From Pseudoalteromonas fuliginea (GTDB lineage Bacteria > Pseudomonadota > Gammaproteobacteria > Enterobacterales > Alteromonadaceae): 50,400 nt of DNA. Positions 1-8,584 of the stretch are shown here, one piece after another (the stretch's first letter is position 1; each line of letters starts with the position of its first letter). A model generated the notes under the pieces. It was given only the letters and a program-made list of their open reading frames with translations, was not told where the DNA came from and ran no database searches. The translations under genes and the position numbers were made by a program. The stretch spans positions 1 to 50,400 of the forward strand of contig NZ_JJNZ01000066.1 of NCBI RefSeq assembly GCF_000690055.1, read 5' to 3'.

Positions 1-240
1 GGTTTGCGGCGCTTCACTAACGACTGGCTCAATACCTTCATTTGCTTGTGCTGCTTTTTTAGCTTTAGCGCGTGCAATAGCAGCGGCAACGGCGGCTTTT
101 TTGTCATCAACTGGTGCATCGCTTTGTGGCGCTTCATTAACGACTGGCTCAGTACCTTCATTTGCTTGCGCTGCTTTTTTAGCTTTAGCGCGAGCAATTG
201 CTGCAGCCACTGCTGATTTTTTATCATCAACAGGTGCAGT
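1..240 (-). repeat. 120-bp tandem repeat inside the rsxC tail
   Basis: Bases 1-120 and 121-240 are near-identical 120-bp units, in frame with rsxC, each encoding a 40-residue block with the core AAVAAAIARAKAKKAAQANE. A shorter, diverged unit (core KSAVAAAIARAKAKK) lies near 365-430 and a weaker one (DEKQKVADALARVKNK) near 430-485. The array may continue past the left edge. The pattern fits repeat expansion in the low-complexity helical tail of RsxC. Confidence 0.9.
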
Positions 241-1935
241 ATCGGCTGATTCATCTGTTTGAGATTTTTGATCTTTATATTTTCTAGCTTGTTCTTTACG
301 TAGCGCGCGTTCTTTTGCGACTTCACTATTATCAGGTTCTAATTCCGCAGATTGATCACCGAGCTTTTTAGCTTTGGCGCGGGCTATAGCGGCAGCAACA
401 GCTGATTTTTCATCGCCATTATCTGATTTGTTTTTAACGCGGGCTAAAGCATCAGCTACTTTTTGTTTTTCGTCAGCCGATTTAGCAGCAGGTTTACGTT
501 TATGGCGGTTTTGTCTTTCTTCTTGCTCGCGATCTAGGCGCTCTTTACGTGCATCAAAACGCTCTTTTGCGCGATCGGCTTTAATTTTATCAGCCTGTTG
601 TTCTTTAATTTCCACTTTGGCGACACGGTAGTACTGTACAAGTGGGATTTCACTTGGGCAAACATAGGCACATGCGCCACATTCGATACAATCAAATAAA
701 TTGTGTTCTTGTAGTTTGTCGTATTCTTTTGACTTAGCAAACCACTGTAATTGCTGTGGCAATAAAGAAGCAGGGCAGGCATCAGCACACGCACTACAGC
801 GTATACAGGCTTTTTCAGGGCCGGGTTCTGCTAGCTCTTTATGATCAGGCGCTAAAATACAGTTAGTTGTTTTAACTATGCCAATCCGCACTGTTGGCAG
901 AGTAAAGCCCATCATCGGGCCGCCCATAACAACGCGTTGCTGTGGTACAGGTGAAAAACCTTGGCAATCAAGTAAATGTTTAATTTCAGTGCCAAGTAGT
1001 GCCCACACATTACCAGGTTTATGAATAGTATTACCTGTTACAGTGACTACCCGTTCAATGAGTGGCTTACCTTCGTACACAGCTTGCTGCACGGCAAACA
1101 ACGTACCTGTGTTTTGTACAAGTACGCCAATGTCAGCCGGTATGCCGGCGCTTGGCACTTCACGATTAGTGAGTAGCTTAATAAGTTGTTTTTCACCACC
1201 CGATGGGTAAATAGTCGGGACCGTTTGCACAATTATTTTTTCGTTATGCTCAGCCGCCTTAGTCATAGCAACTATCGCTTCAGGCTTGTTATCTTCAATG
1301 CCCACAATACACAACGCTGGATTTAGCAGCTGTTGCATGAGTTCAAGGCCTTGAATGACCTCAATTGCATGCTCACGCATTAAGGTATCGTCGGCTGTAA
1401 TATAGGGTTCACACTCAACCGCATTGACTATCAAAAACTCAATCGGTTGCTTTGTGTCAGCTTTTACATAAGTAGGAAAACCTGCGCCGCCCATACCGCT
1501 AATACCGGCTTGATGAATTATATTTACTAGTTCGTCGTGGGTAAGCGTTGTTGGATTATTAATTGGGTTAAGTGCCACCCATTCATCTTTACCATCTGGT
1601 TCAATAACAACACTCAGCTCTGGTAATGCAGAAGGATGCGCAGAAGGCATTGGTGCTATATCAGTAACAATCCCCGAGCTTGGGGCATGTACAGGCACTG
1701 ACCAGTTTGCAGCAGGGGAGGTTAGAGCTTGGCCTTTAAGTACACGTTGTCCTTTTTCTACAAGCAGCTTACCGTTTGCGCCTATGTGTTGCTTTAGCGC
1801 CACTACGAGCTTATCGGGCAATGGTAGGCGCGTAATGCTAGCACTATTAGAGAGTGATTTTTGTTGTGGTGGGTGTATGCCGCCAGGAAATGGCCAAACA
1901 ACCCCTTTTTTTATTTGTTCAAGTAACTTATCCAC
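1..1935 (-). CDS. rsxC: RsxC/RnfC, electron-transport complex subunit C (3' end outside window)
   Basis: RsxC is the peripheral NADH-facing subunit of the membrane Rnf/Rsx complex, which moves electrons to reduce SoxR or ferredoxin-type partners. The reading frame is open from a GTG at 1935 to the left edge (645 codons, no stop), so the C-terminus is missing. The start is supported because it lies 8 bases after the rsxB stop. The first residues (MDKLLEQIKKGVVWPFPGG, then IHPP) match the RnfC N-terminal domain. Two 4Fe-4S motifs are visible on the minus strand: CIRCSACADACP near 815-780 and CIECGACAYVCP near 690-655. After the second cluster the protein becomes a charged Lys/Ala/Glu-rich tail with repeated AAIARAKAKKAAQ blocks, known to vary in length among RsxC proteins. 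The gene follows rsxA and rsxB and is probably co-transcribed with them; rsxD, rsxG and rsxE would be expected beyond the edge. Confidence 0.95.
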   Translation of the reverse strand, partial: MDKLLEQIKKGVVWPFPGGIHPPQQKSLSNSASITRLPLPDKLVVALKQHIGANGKLLVEKGQRVLKGQALTSPAANWSVPVHAPSSGIVTDIAPMPSAHPSALPELSVVIEPDGKDEWVALNPINNPTTLTHDELVNIIHQAGISGMGGAGFPTYVKADTKQPIEFLIVNAVECEPYITADDTLMREHAIEVIQGLELMQQLLNPALCIVGIEDNKPEAIVAMTKAAEHNEKIIVQTVPTIYPSGGEKQLIKLLTNREVPSAGIPADIGVLVQNTGTLFAVQQAVYEGKPLIERVVTVTGNTIHKPGNVWALLGTEIKHLLDCQGFSPVPQQRVVMGGPMMGFTLPTVRIGIVKTTNCILAPDHKELAEPGPEKACIRCSACADACPASLLPQQLQWFAKSKEYDKLQEHNLFDCIECGACAYVCPSEIPLVQYYRVAKVEIKEQQADKIKADRAKERFDARKERLDREQEERQNRHKRKPAAKSADEKQKVADALARVKNKSDNGDEKSAVAAAIARAKAKKLGDQSAELEPDNSEVAKERALRKEQARKYKDQKSQTDESADTAPVDDKKSAVAAAIARAKAKKAAQANEGTEPVVNEAPQSDAPVDDKKAAVAAAIARAKAKKAAQANEGIEPVVSEAPQT

Positions 1936-1943
1936 TCAAACCT

Positions 1944-2498
1944 CTAATCTATTTGTGTAACAGGAATAGCATCTAGTTGCCATTTCCAGTTTTGTTTAGT
2001 TTCGGCTACAGGCAGCATATCAATGCAATCTACAGGGCAGGGCTCAACACATAAATCGCAGCCAGTACATTCATCAATTAACACCGTGTGCATTTGGCGA
2101 GTCGCGCCTAAAATAGCGTCAACAGGGCAAGCCTGGATGCATTTAGTGCAGCCAATACATTCGTCTTCGCGAATGTAGGCTACCGTTTTTATTGGCTCGG
2201 CTTGTTCGCCGCCGGCAAGTGGTTTTTCATCAACTCCCATTAAGCCGGCAAGCTTTTTCATGGTAGCTTCGCCACCCGGTGGGCATTTGTTTATTTCATC
2301 GCCATTTGCAATTGCTTCAGCATAGGGGCGACAACCTGGGTAGCCACATTGTCCGCACTGGGTTTGCGGTAAAATGGTGTCTATTTGCTCAACAATGGGA
2401 TTGCTCTCTACGCGAAATCGTATAGCGGCAAATCCTAAAATCAACCCAAAAACCAGCGCTAACGAGCCAAGCGCAATTAAGGCATAAAACAAGGTCAT
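1944..2498 (-). CDS. rsxB: RsxB/RnfB, iron-sulfur subunit of the Rsx complex
   Basis: This 184-residue protein carries electrons between the NADH-facing RsxC and the membrane subunits of the Rnf/Rsx complex. One N-terminal membrane anchor is visible (about residues 4-26). It is followed by the CGQCGYPGC motif of the RnfB 4Fe-4S domain (from about residue 48), and then by two ferredoxin-type motifs, CIGCTKCIQACP (from about 114) and CTGCDLCVEPCP (from about 144). Length and domain order match the family. Its start lies one base after the rsxA stop and its stop lies 8 bases before the rsxC GTG, so the three genes form one operon read leftwards. The hydrophobic N-terminus anchors it at the cytoplasmic face of the inner membrane. 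Confidence 0.96.
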   Translation of the reverse strand: MTLFYALIALGSLALVFGLILGFAAIRFRVESNPIVEQIDTILPQTQCGQCGYPGCRPYAEAIANGDEINKCPPGGEATMKKLAGLMGVDEKPLAGGEQAEPIKTVAYIREDECIGCTKCIQACPVDAILGATRQMHTVLIDECTGCDLCVEPCPVDCIDMLPVAETKQNWKWQLDAIPVTQID

Positions 2499-2499
2499 A

Positions 2500-3081
2500 T
2501 TAAAATTTCACTAATCCGGTAAAGCCCATAAACGCCATCGACATCAATCCTGCGGTTATCATGGCAATAGAGGCGCCTTTAAAAGGAGTGGGTACGTCAG
2601 CTGCTGCTAAACGTTCACGTAATGCTGCAAATAATACCAGCACTAACGAAAAACCAACCGCAGCGCCAAAACCATACACTGCCGATTGTAAAAATGAGTG
2701 ATCTTCTTTGATATTTAGTAAAGCGACACCTAATACAGCACAGTTAGTGGTTATAAGTGGTAAAAATATTCCTAATAATCGATATAGGGTTGGGCTGGTT
2801 TTACGTACCACCATTTCGGTAAATTGCACCACAACGGCAATTACTAAAATAAAGCTCATTGTGCGCAAAAACTCTATGTCGAGTGGGATTAAAATATACT
2901 GATTCACTAAATAACTCGTGACGGAGGCGAGCGTAAGCACGAAAGTGGTAGCCAAAGACATACCAATAGCCGTATCAAGTTTTCCTGATACACCCATAAA
3001 AGGACATAAGCCTAAAAATTGTACTAATACAAAGTTATTAACCAGAACAGTACCAATCAATAACAAGACATATTCAGTCAT
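2500..3081 (-). CDS. rsxA: RsxA/RnfA, integral membrane subunit of the Rsx complex
   Basis: This 193-residue protein is almost entirely hydrophobic, with about six membrane segments, as expected for RnfA/RsxA (Na+-NQR subunit E relatives). The N-terminus MTEYVLLLIGTVLVNNFVLV, the following QFLGLCPFMGVS and the internal TNCAVLGVALLN are hallmark stretches; their cysteines are the ones reported to bind a membrane-embedded iron centre in this family. It is the first gene of the leftward rsxABC operon, with about 340 bases of apparently non-coding DNA upstream before the next repeat element. In enterobacteria the complex resets SoxR and in other bacteria it drives ferredoxin reduction; the sequence does not show which role applies here. 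Confidence 0.96.
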   Translation of the reverse strand: MTEYVLLLIGTVLVNNFVLVQFLGLCPFMGVSGKLDTAIGMSLATTFVLTLASVTSYLVNQYILIPLDIEFLRTMSFILVIAVVVQFTEMVVRKTSPTLYRLLGIFLPLITTNCAVLGVALLNIKEDHSFLQSAVYGFGAAVGFSLVLVLFAALRERLAAADVPTPFKGASIAMITAGLMSMAFMGFTGLVKF

Positions 3082-3423
3082 GCGAGCCTCACGCTATAAA
3101 AATCCTGTGTATTATCCTTTTTTCTGGTGTGATTAACAACATATGCAGTGATTATCATTTAAATAAACAATATTAATTTAAGGGGTAATAACAAAGATGT
3201 AAAAATACTGTGATTCGTATGTAACCTGAGTTCTGGATAATAAATCTATCCCGAGCAAGTAAATTAAGCACTAACTGCGTTGAGTTTACTTGCATATAGG
3301 CTGGCTATTAACGTGTAAATTCGCCTTGTTTTCACTGGAAATCTCTGGCTAGAGAAAATAAATTTAAATATCACCATGGCTCAATACGTTAGTAAATCCC
3401 TTAACCAGTGTTCAGGTTATGTA
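3082..3423. other. Gene-free region upstream of rsxA
   Basis: I see no convincing coding frame or RNA gene here. It must hold the leftward rsx promoter, but I could not fix a single best site. It ends at the left terminus of the dispersed repeat that begins at 3424. Confidence 0.5.
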
Positions 3424-3583
3424 ATACCAACCTGCATAAATCTTTGATCAATTTAACGAATTAAATTGCACTATAACGTCGTTAAAATTTTTTATTTAGA
3501 ACAACTAGATACAAAAACTTTAACCTAGTTCTAGCGTAATTTTCTTAACGTTAAATAGACCCCATACATAAGCAGATTGGTAT
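3424..3583 (+). repeat. ATACCAA-type dispersed repeat (MITE-like), copy 1
   Basis: This 160-bp non-coding element starts with ATACCAACCTGCATAA and ends with the near-complementary AAGCAGATTGGTAT, giving terminal inverted repeats of about 14-17 bases. Its core (GTCGTTAAAATTTTTTATTT, then AGAACAACTAGATAC) recurs in the element at 38913-39074 (opposite strand) and more loosely at 50187-50345, and its right half recurs at 47951-48035. No open frame is present. Size, inverted ends and dispersion fit a miniature inverted-repeat element. Confidence 0.75.
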
Positions 3584-3648
3584 AGTATTCATTTTACTTT
3601 GCAGTGTTAGTGGTGCCACCAAATAACTGTACTACGATTTACAAAGCA

Positions 3649-3673
3649 AAAAAGAGCAACAAGTGCTCTTTTT
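3649..3673 (-). terminator. Rho-independent terminator of the GGDEF/EAL gene
   Basis: AAAAAGAGCA and TGCTCTTTTT form a perfect 10-bp stem around a 5-base loop, followed on the minus strand by a T-run. It lies about 27 bases past the stop codon of the gene ending at 3700. Confidence 0.8.
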
Positions 3674-3699
3674 AAATTAGTCAATGTTGCTTAATTGGT

Positions 3700-5640
3700 T
3701 TAGATATCTTTAGGTTTTTCTATGTAATAACCTTGCACGCCATCTAAGCACAAGGTTTCTATAATATGTTTTTCTTCTTGGCTCTCAACACCTTCGGCAA
3801 AAACATTAACACCAATGCGGTGGGCTAAATCGACCATTAAGCGCATAAAGTACTGATTGTTTTTATCATCTTCTAGGCCGCGAGTATAACTGGCATCCAT
3901 TTTAATAAAGTCAGGTTTTAAATCGCGGAAAAACTTAAATGAGGTTAAACCAACACCAAAACGTTCAACAGTTACGCGTGCGCCCACTCGATGAACCATA
4001 TCAATAAAGCGCTTACTTGCTTTAATATTTTGTTGTAAGCCGAACTCGCTCACTTCAAAAATAAGTTTTGATGCAATATGGGTATCTTTTAATAAGCGAC
4101 GCTCTAACCAAATTACAAACTGATCGTTATGAGCGCTTGAAGCCGTGACATTTAAACCAAAATATTTTTCAGAAAGGTTACGACTTTTAACTTTTTCAAG
4201 TGATGAATCGATAATTAATTTATCTATATCAACTGCCATACCAAGCTTTTCAGCCATAGCTAAAAATGAAGCTGTTGGCAGAACTTGATTATCTTCTGTT
4301 TTAAAGCGAACTTGAATTTCAGCGTATGCTTTAATACTTTTACCAAGCGGCATAATATTTTGCATAACCAAATGAACTCGTTTGGACTCAATAACCTCGT
4401 TAATCACTTTACGCCAGTTTTGATTACCAAACCCAGCACTTACATTATTTACAAGATCGGATTCACGCTGTACATGCCATGCATTAATTTGCTTAGACTG
4501 CGCCATACTCATCGCATTATCAACAACTGAGAGAAGTTCGCCTAACGGCTTACCCTTTTCATAACCAACAATACCGGTATTAGCCACTGAGCTTAATTCT
4601 TGATTCTGCTGATATTGAGTGAAACGAGATTGTAAGTTCTCGCCAAAGCGTTCTGCTTCTTTAAGTGGTATATGGGGAAGTACAACAGCAAAATCAGAAC
4701 TATTTAATCTAAATAATTGACTGCCAGCATACGTGCCACTTATATGTTTAATTATATCAGCCACACCCTTTACGTACTCATCACCTTTTTGATAGCCACG
4801 GCTTTGATTTATTGCTTGCAGCTCACTACAGCGAATCATTGCTAATGAACCAAAAGTACTTTGTTCGCTATTTTCAATATTTTTTTCGTAGTACTCAACA
4901 AACATATTACGATTACCTAGCGCGGTAATTACATCTTTATATGCTTCGTGTTTAATACTAAGCGCTTCACTTTGTATATATTCATTTTTTGTTTTAAGAA
5001 AGTGCGATAAGCGGTTAAAACTTGGTACTAAATCTTTTCCTAAGCTTTTCAGTTTAGAGCTATCTAGCACTGTTTCTAATTCACCGGCTTGGTTTTGGTT
5101 AATATAAACATCGATAACGTCAGAGACGGTCATGCTGATACTTTTATTTAGTTGATAAAAAATAGATTGCATCAAAATAATAGGAATAATTACTAAAACA
5201 GCGGAAATAAAGATAATAATAAAAAGTGATATTTGAAGTTGTTCAGCTAAGTGTTGAATATTAACTGTAAATTCAACTTTTATATCTGCAGCCTTATTTA
5301 CCGCAAACTGCGGTCGGGCAGAGTTAAAAATAGACTGTATAAAATCTGCAAATAGTGGCAGGTCAATAGGGGAGTTAACTTTAAATACTTCTGCGCCTTG
5401 GTAATCTCGTAACGTAAAGCTTGAGAACGTTTTACCATCAGCCAATGATTTTTTTAAATTTTGTACTAAATTATCGTCAAAAGAAAGGTCGTTTATATAG
5501 TTGGTAACGCTAGCTTGCGCATTTTTTTGAGCTTCACTTACTGCATTATCAAAGCTTACCGAAATGAAATAGCTTCCAGCTGCAACACATAATAACCAAG
5601 AAATTATTTGTATAAAGATAAGTTTTTTAAAGCCAGCCAT
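3700..5640 (-). CDS. Membrane GGDEF/EAL protein with degenerate active sites (LapD-like c-di-GMP receptor)
   Basis: This 646-residue protein has the LapD/GcbC-type architecture: a membrane segment near residues 8-27, a periplasmic domain, a second membrane segment near 137-160, a linker, a GGDEF-like domain (about 240-395) and an EAL domain (about 405-646). The GGDEF signature position reads RLNSSDF and the EAL signature reads YAEIQVRF. The DDFG metal-binding motif of active EAL enzymes reads VERFG, so the paired aspartates are lost. Other EAL landmarks remain (NVTASS, EVSEFGL, IKMD, FAEGVES, QGYY). I infer that it makes and degrades no c-di-GMP but may bind it and signal across the membrane. 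No lapG or large adhesin gene lies next to it. It appears monocistronic, with its own terminator. Confidence 0.88.
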   Translation of the reverse strand: MAGFKKLIFIQIISWLLCVAAGSYFISVSFDNAVSEAQKNAQASVTNYINDLSFDDNLVQNLKKSLADGKTFSSFTLRDYQGAEVFKVNSPIDLPLFADFIQSIFNSARPQFAVNKAADIKVEFTVNIQHLAEQLQISLFIIIFISAVLVIIPIILMQSIFYQLNKSISMTVSDVIDVYINQNQAGELETVLDSSKLKSLGKDLVPSFNRLSHFLKTKNEYIQSEALSIKHEAYKDVITALGNRNMFVEYYEKNIENSEQSTFGSLAMIRCSELQAINQSRGYQKGDEYVKGVADIIKHISGTYAGSQLFRLNSSDFAVVLPHIPLKEAERFGENLQSRFTQYQQNQELSSVANTGIVGYEKGKPLGELLSVVDNAMSMAQSKQINAWHVQRESDLVNNVSAGFGNQNWRKVINEVIESKRVHLVMQNIMPLGKSIKAYAEIQVRFKTEDNQVLPTASFLAMAEKLGMAVDIDKLIIDSSLEKVKSRNLSEKYFGLNVTASSAHNDQFVIWLERRLLKDTHIASKLIFEVSEFGLQQNIKASKRFIDMVHRVGARVTVERFGVGLTSFKFFRDLKPDFIKMDASYTRGLEDDKNNQYFMRLMVDLAHRIGVNVFAEGVESQEEKHIIETLCLDGVQGYYIEKPKDI

Positions 5641-5784
5641 TTTTTCAGTCTTTTAATAGTTCAAAAGGGAAGTAATGAAATCCTGATTAGTAAATCAGAG
5701 TAAATTATTAGCGCGATTTGTTTTTTTATTTATAAAACAGAGGGTAGTGGAATTTAGAATGAATGTCTATGAAATTATTAGAAT

Positions 5785-5861
5785 TGGCTCCCCCTCCCCG
5801 ACTCGAACGGGGGACCTGCGGATTAACAGTCCGTCGCTCTAACCAACTGAGCTAAGGGGGA
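5785..5861 (-). tRNA. tRNA-Asn(GTT), copy 4 of the array (promoter-distal)
   Basis: The minus strand folds as a tRNA: acceptor TCCCCCT pairs with AGGGGGA, the anticodon loop CTGTTAA carries GTT, the T-arm GTTCGAGTC is standard and CCA is encoded. It is the last of four identical genes in the direction of transcription. Confidence 0.97.
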
Positions 5862-5890
5862 ACTAAAGTAGAAATTTTATTATGATGATT

Positions 5891-5967
5891 TGGCTCCCCC
5901 TCCCCGACTCGAACGGGGGACCTGCGGATTAACAGTCCGTCGCTCTAACCAACTGAGCTAAGGGGGA
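5891..5967 (-). tRNA. tRNA-Asn(GTT), copy 3 of the array
   Basis: Identical over 77 bases to the other three copies, including the encoded CCA and anticodon GTT. A 29-base AT-rich spacer separates it from the next copy downstream. Confidence 0.97.
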
Positions 5968-5988
5968 ACTACATCATAAACATAAACT

Positions 5989-6065
5989 TGGCTCCCCCTC
6001 CCCGACTCGAACGGGGGACCTGCGGATTAACAGTCCGTCGCTCTAACCAACTGAGCTAAGGGGGA
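5989..6065 (-). tRNA. tRNA-Asn(GTT), copy 2 of the array
   Basis: Identical to its neighbours and separated from the downstream copy by a 21-base spacer. Acceptor stem, GTT anticodon and encoded CCA are all present. Confidence 0.97.
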
Positions 6066-6086
6066 ATCGTTTATGGTTGAAAAACT

Positions 6087-6163
6087 TGGCTCCCCCTCCC
6101 CGACTCGAACGGGGGACCTGCGGATTAACAGTCCGTCGCTCTAACCAACTGAGCTAAGGGGGA
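6087..6163 (-). tRNA. tRNA-Asn(GTT), copy 1 of the array (promoter-proximal)
   Basis: This is the first tRNA read from the promoter at 6190-6218. It is identical to the other three, with a 21-base spacer to copy 2. Short spacers and the single visible promoter indicate one polycistronic precursor. Confidence 0.97.
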
Positions 6164-6189
6164 AGCGTCTTGCCTTTCAACGGGGCGAA

Positions 6190-6218
6190 ATATTAATGAC
6201 CGCGCCGCAAAGTGTCAA
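6190..6218 (-). promoter_or_regulatory. Sigma-70 promoter of the tRNA-Asn array
   Basis: On the minus strand TTGACA (6218-6213) and TAATAT (6195-6190) are separated by exactly 17 bases: a consensus -35 box and a near-consensus -10 box. The following bases TTCGCCCCG form a GC-rich discriminator, typical of stringently controlled stable-RNA promoters. The -10 lies 26 bases before the first tRNA. Confidence 0.88.
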
Positions 6219-7204
6219 CATATAAAAGTTATAAATTTAAAAAAGGTGGTTATTCGTTGTTTTTATGTTCGATCTGCGTGTTTTGTGACTTCATTTAAAG
6301 AACCTTTTAAAAAATAGAGTTACGATTTTAGACGATATGCCGATTTTTGAGATCGCCTTTCTTAGTTCTTTGAGCAAATAAAATACAATGTTAAACCGCT
6401 TAGCTGTAAAAAATACGCACAAAATATAAAAAGTAACGTTTGTATTTTTTATTGTTGGTCTGCTTTGTCAAAAAAGTAAAAGTTTTAAATTGATTTTCGA
6501 TAATCACAGAAGTGAATTATTTTTTACAACTTATATGAACGATGGTGATTATATTGTCAGAGCTCAAAAATAATACAATCAATACGTTGCGTTATACTTT
6601 CATTTTTTTCACAAGAAGATAATCAGGTTAATAAGGCAATTTATATGTCGAGATGGTTTTTGCTCTAAAACCAGAAAAACGCGATAAATTGAATATTTGT
6701 AATAAGTCAGATCTGAGTGAAAAAAGCATCACTCTAAAAGCCTTTGTAAATGCGGGCTTGAATGAGTTATCCACGGTTTCTGTGGATAACTCTGTTTATG
6801 AAACTTTAAGAACATCAGCGGCACCAGCATTTTAGAGTGCTACAACGATTTCAAGCTTTTAAATCACTATTTTTATTTCATTAAAAAACAACAGGTTACT
6901 ATTATCAATTTAAATCATCTAACTCGATGAGAGAATTTTTTCGTTACGATAAAATAAAGCATGTCTTTGTGTGAAAATGCATCAGTAATGAACGGGGGTT
7001 TGTAAAGAAAAGTAACTAAAATGTGTTTTAATTGTTTTTTGGCGGCTTAGTGCTCAATTTTAGCAAAAATATCTAAAAATAGATCTTTACTGTTTTGTCG
7101 AATAGTTAGTTTTATGTTTCCTTCAAATCTGTTGATAAATCCGTGGCTTGAATTGTCTTGATGCTTTAAAATGATTTGCTCAGTAAAAGAGGCTTATTTA
7201 TTTC
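6219..7204. other. Gene-poor region of about 1 kb between the tRNA array and the MATE gene
   Basis: The segment is AT-rich, without a well-supported gene. A 60-codon frame at 6653-6835 has no convincing ribosome site or recognisable protein, so I do not annotate it. The one clear structure is the inverted DnaA-box pair at 6764-6792. The promoter of the MATE-uvrB run should lie near the right end. Confidence 0.55.
6764..6792. promoter_or_regulatory. Pair of inverted DnaA boxes
   Basis: GAGTTATCCAC (6764-6774) and its exact complement GTGGATAACTC (6782-6792) surround a 7-base spacer. Each arm contains a DnaA-box core: TTATCCACG on the plus strand and the full consensus TTATCCACA on the minus strand. 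The sequence supports two DnaA sites or a hairpin; function is inferred. Confidence 0.55.
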
Positions 7205-8584
7205 ATGCGCGCAATTTCAAAAACTCAGACTCGCCCAGATTTACTAAACGATCCTATCTTGCCTACATTAAAGACCATGACCATTCCGATGATTTTTGGC
7301 ATGATCACGTTAATGATGTTTAATATTGTTGATACATTTTTTATCAGCTTATTAGGCACAGAGCCATTGGCTGCAGTTAGTTTTACGTTTCCTGTTACGT
7401 TTACAGTTATTAGCTTAGCCATTGGGTTAGGTATTGGTACGTCGGCAGTTATAGCTAAAGCTTTAGGTAGCAACAAAATAGATGAAGCGCGTTTTGACGC
7501 AAGCGTTTCAATATTGGTTGCTTTTGTTTTAGTGCTTATTTTATCGTTTATTGGCTATTTGCTAATCGACCCCATATTTACGTTATTAGGCGCAGGTGAG
7601 CAGGTACTTCCTTTAATACACGAATACATGAATGTATGGTTTATCGGTAGCGTATTTTTAATAACCCCAATGATTGGTAACTCGGTACTGCGTGCCAGTG
7701 GCGATACTAAAACGCCCAGTATTGTAATGGGCGGGGCGGGGCTTATAAATGCGGTTCTCGATCCTATGCTTATATTTGGTTTTGGCCCTATTCCTGCGTT
7801 AGGTATTCAAGGTGCCGCTATTGCAAGTGTAATAGCATGGGGAGTGGCTGTTGTTATTATTTTATATTTACTAATAGTAAAAAAACGGTTGTTGAGTTTA
7901 AAAGCCGGGTCGCAAACGGTGGTAGGCGCTATTCGTAAAATATTAAAAATAGGTTTACCCGCCGCAGGCGCAAACATGTTGACCCCGGTTGCAATGGCTG
8001 TGATGACCGCTATGGTTGCACATCACGGACCTGAAGCCGTCGCCGCATTTGGGGTAGGCAGCCGGATAGAATCTATAGCCAGTATTCTTGTACTTGCTTT
8101 GTCGATGACATTACCCCCGTTTGTGAGCCAAAACTTTGGAGCGGGTAAATTATGCAGAGTAAAAGATGCTTATATTGGTACCTTAAAATTTGTGATGATT
8201 TGGCAATTTGCTATTTATATTTTGCTTATTGTTTTTTCAGGCTTTATTAGTCAAATGTTTGGTAAAGAACAAATGGTAATTGATGTGATAAAACTCTTTA
8301 TTTACACCATTCCGTTTAGCTACGGTTTGCAAGGGGTGATCATATTATCTAATTCTTCGTTTAATGCTTTACATAAACCAATGAATGCACTGTTTTTAAG
8401 TACTATTCGTTTATTTGTTTTTTACCTACCGTTTGCTTATATAGGTAATGAGCTAGCTGGTTTAATTGGATTATTTATTGGTGCGGCACTGGGTAATTTA
8501 TTTACTGCAATGGTGGCATATAAATGGTTTATGAAAGAGCTCGATGCGTTGAGCAGTCAATCATTACGGGAGTGCAATAGTTGA
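7205..8584 (+). CDS. MATE-family multidrug/Na+ antiporter
   Basis: This 459-residue protein has about twelve membrane segments and the two-fold MATE layout. The N-terminal half carries PMIFGMITLMMFNIVDTFFI, the region around VLRASGDTKTPS matches the conserved MATE loop, and the second half starts at KIGLPAAGANMLTPVAMAVM. MATE proteins export cationic drugs and metabolites in exchange for Na+ or H+. The ATG at 7205 follows an AGAGG-type ribosome site at suitable distance. Its TGA overlaps the TTG start of uvrB by four bases, so the two are translationally coupled. The substrate cannot be told from sequence, and NorM/DinF/VcmA subfamily placement is open. Confidence 0.93.
   Translation: MRAISKTQTRPDLLNDPILPTLKTMTIPMIFGMITLMMFNIVDTFFISLLGTEPLAAVSFTFPVTFTVISLAIGLGIGTSAVIAKALGSNKIDEARFDASVSILVAFVLVLILSFIGYLLIDPIFTLLGAGEQVLPLIHEYMNVWFIGSVFLITPMIGNSVLRASGDTKTPSIVMGGAGLINAVLDPMLIFGFGPIPALGIQGAAIASVIAWGVAVVIILYLLIVKKRLLSLKAGSQTVVGAIRKILKIGLPAAGANMLTPVAMAVMTAMVAHHGPEAVAAFGVGSRIESIASILVLALSMTLPPFVSQNFGAGKLCRVKDAYIGTLKFVMIWQFAIYILLIVFSGFISQMFGKEQMVIDVIKLFIYTIPFSYGLQGVIILSNSSFNALHKPMNALFLSTIRLFVFYLPFAYIGNELAGLIGLFIGAALGNLFTAMVAYKWFMKELDALSSQSLRECNS

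Noticed and set aside
4..216. 70-codon plus-strand frame
   Set aside because: It is the antisense of the repeated rsxC tail, which has iron-sulfur motifs and operon context in the other frame.
6653..6835. 60-codon frame between the tRNA array and the MATE gene
   Set aside because: No convincing ribosome site, no known family, low complexity, and it spans the inverted DnaA boxes; a short MSRWFLL frame before it is equally unsupported.
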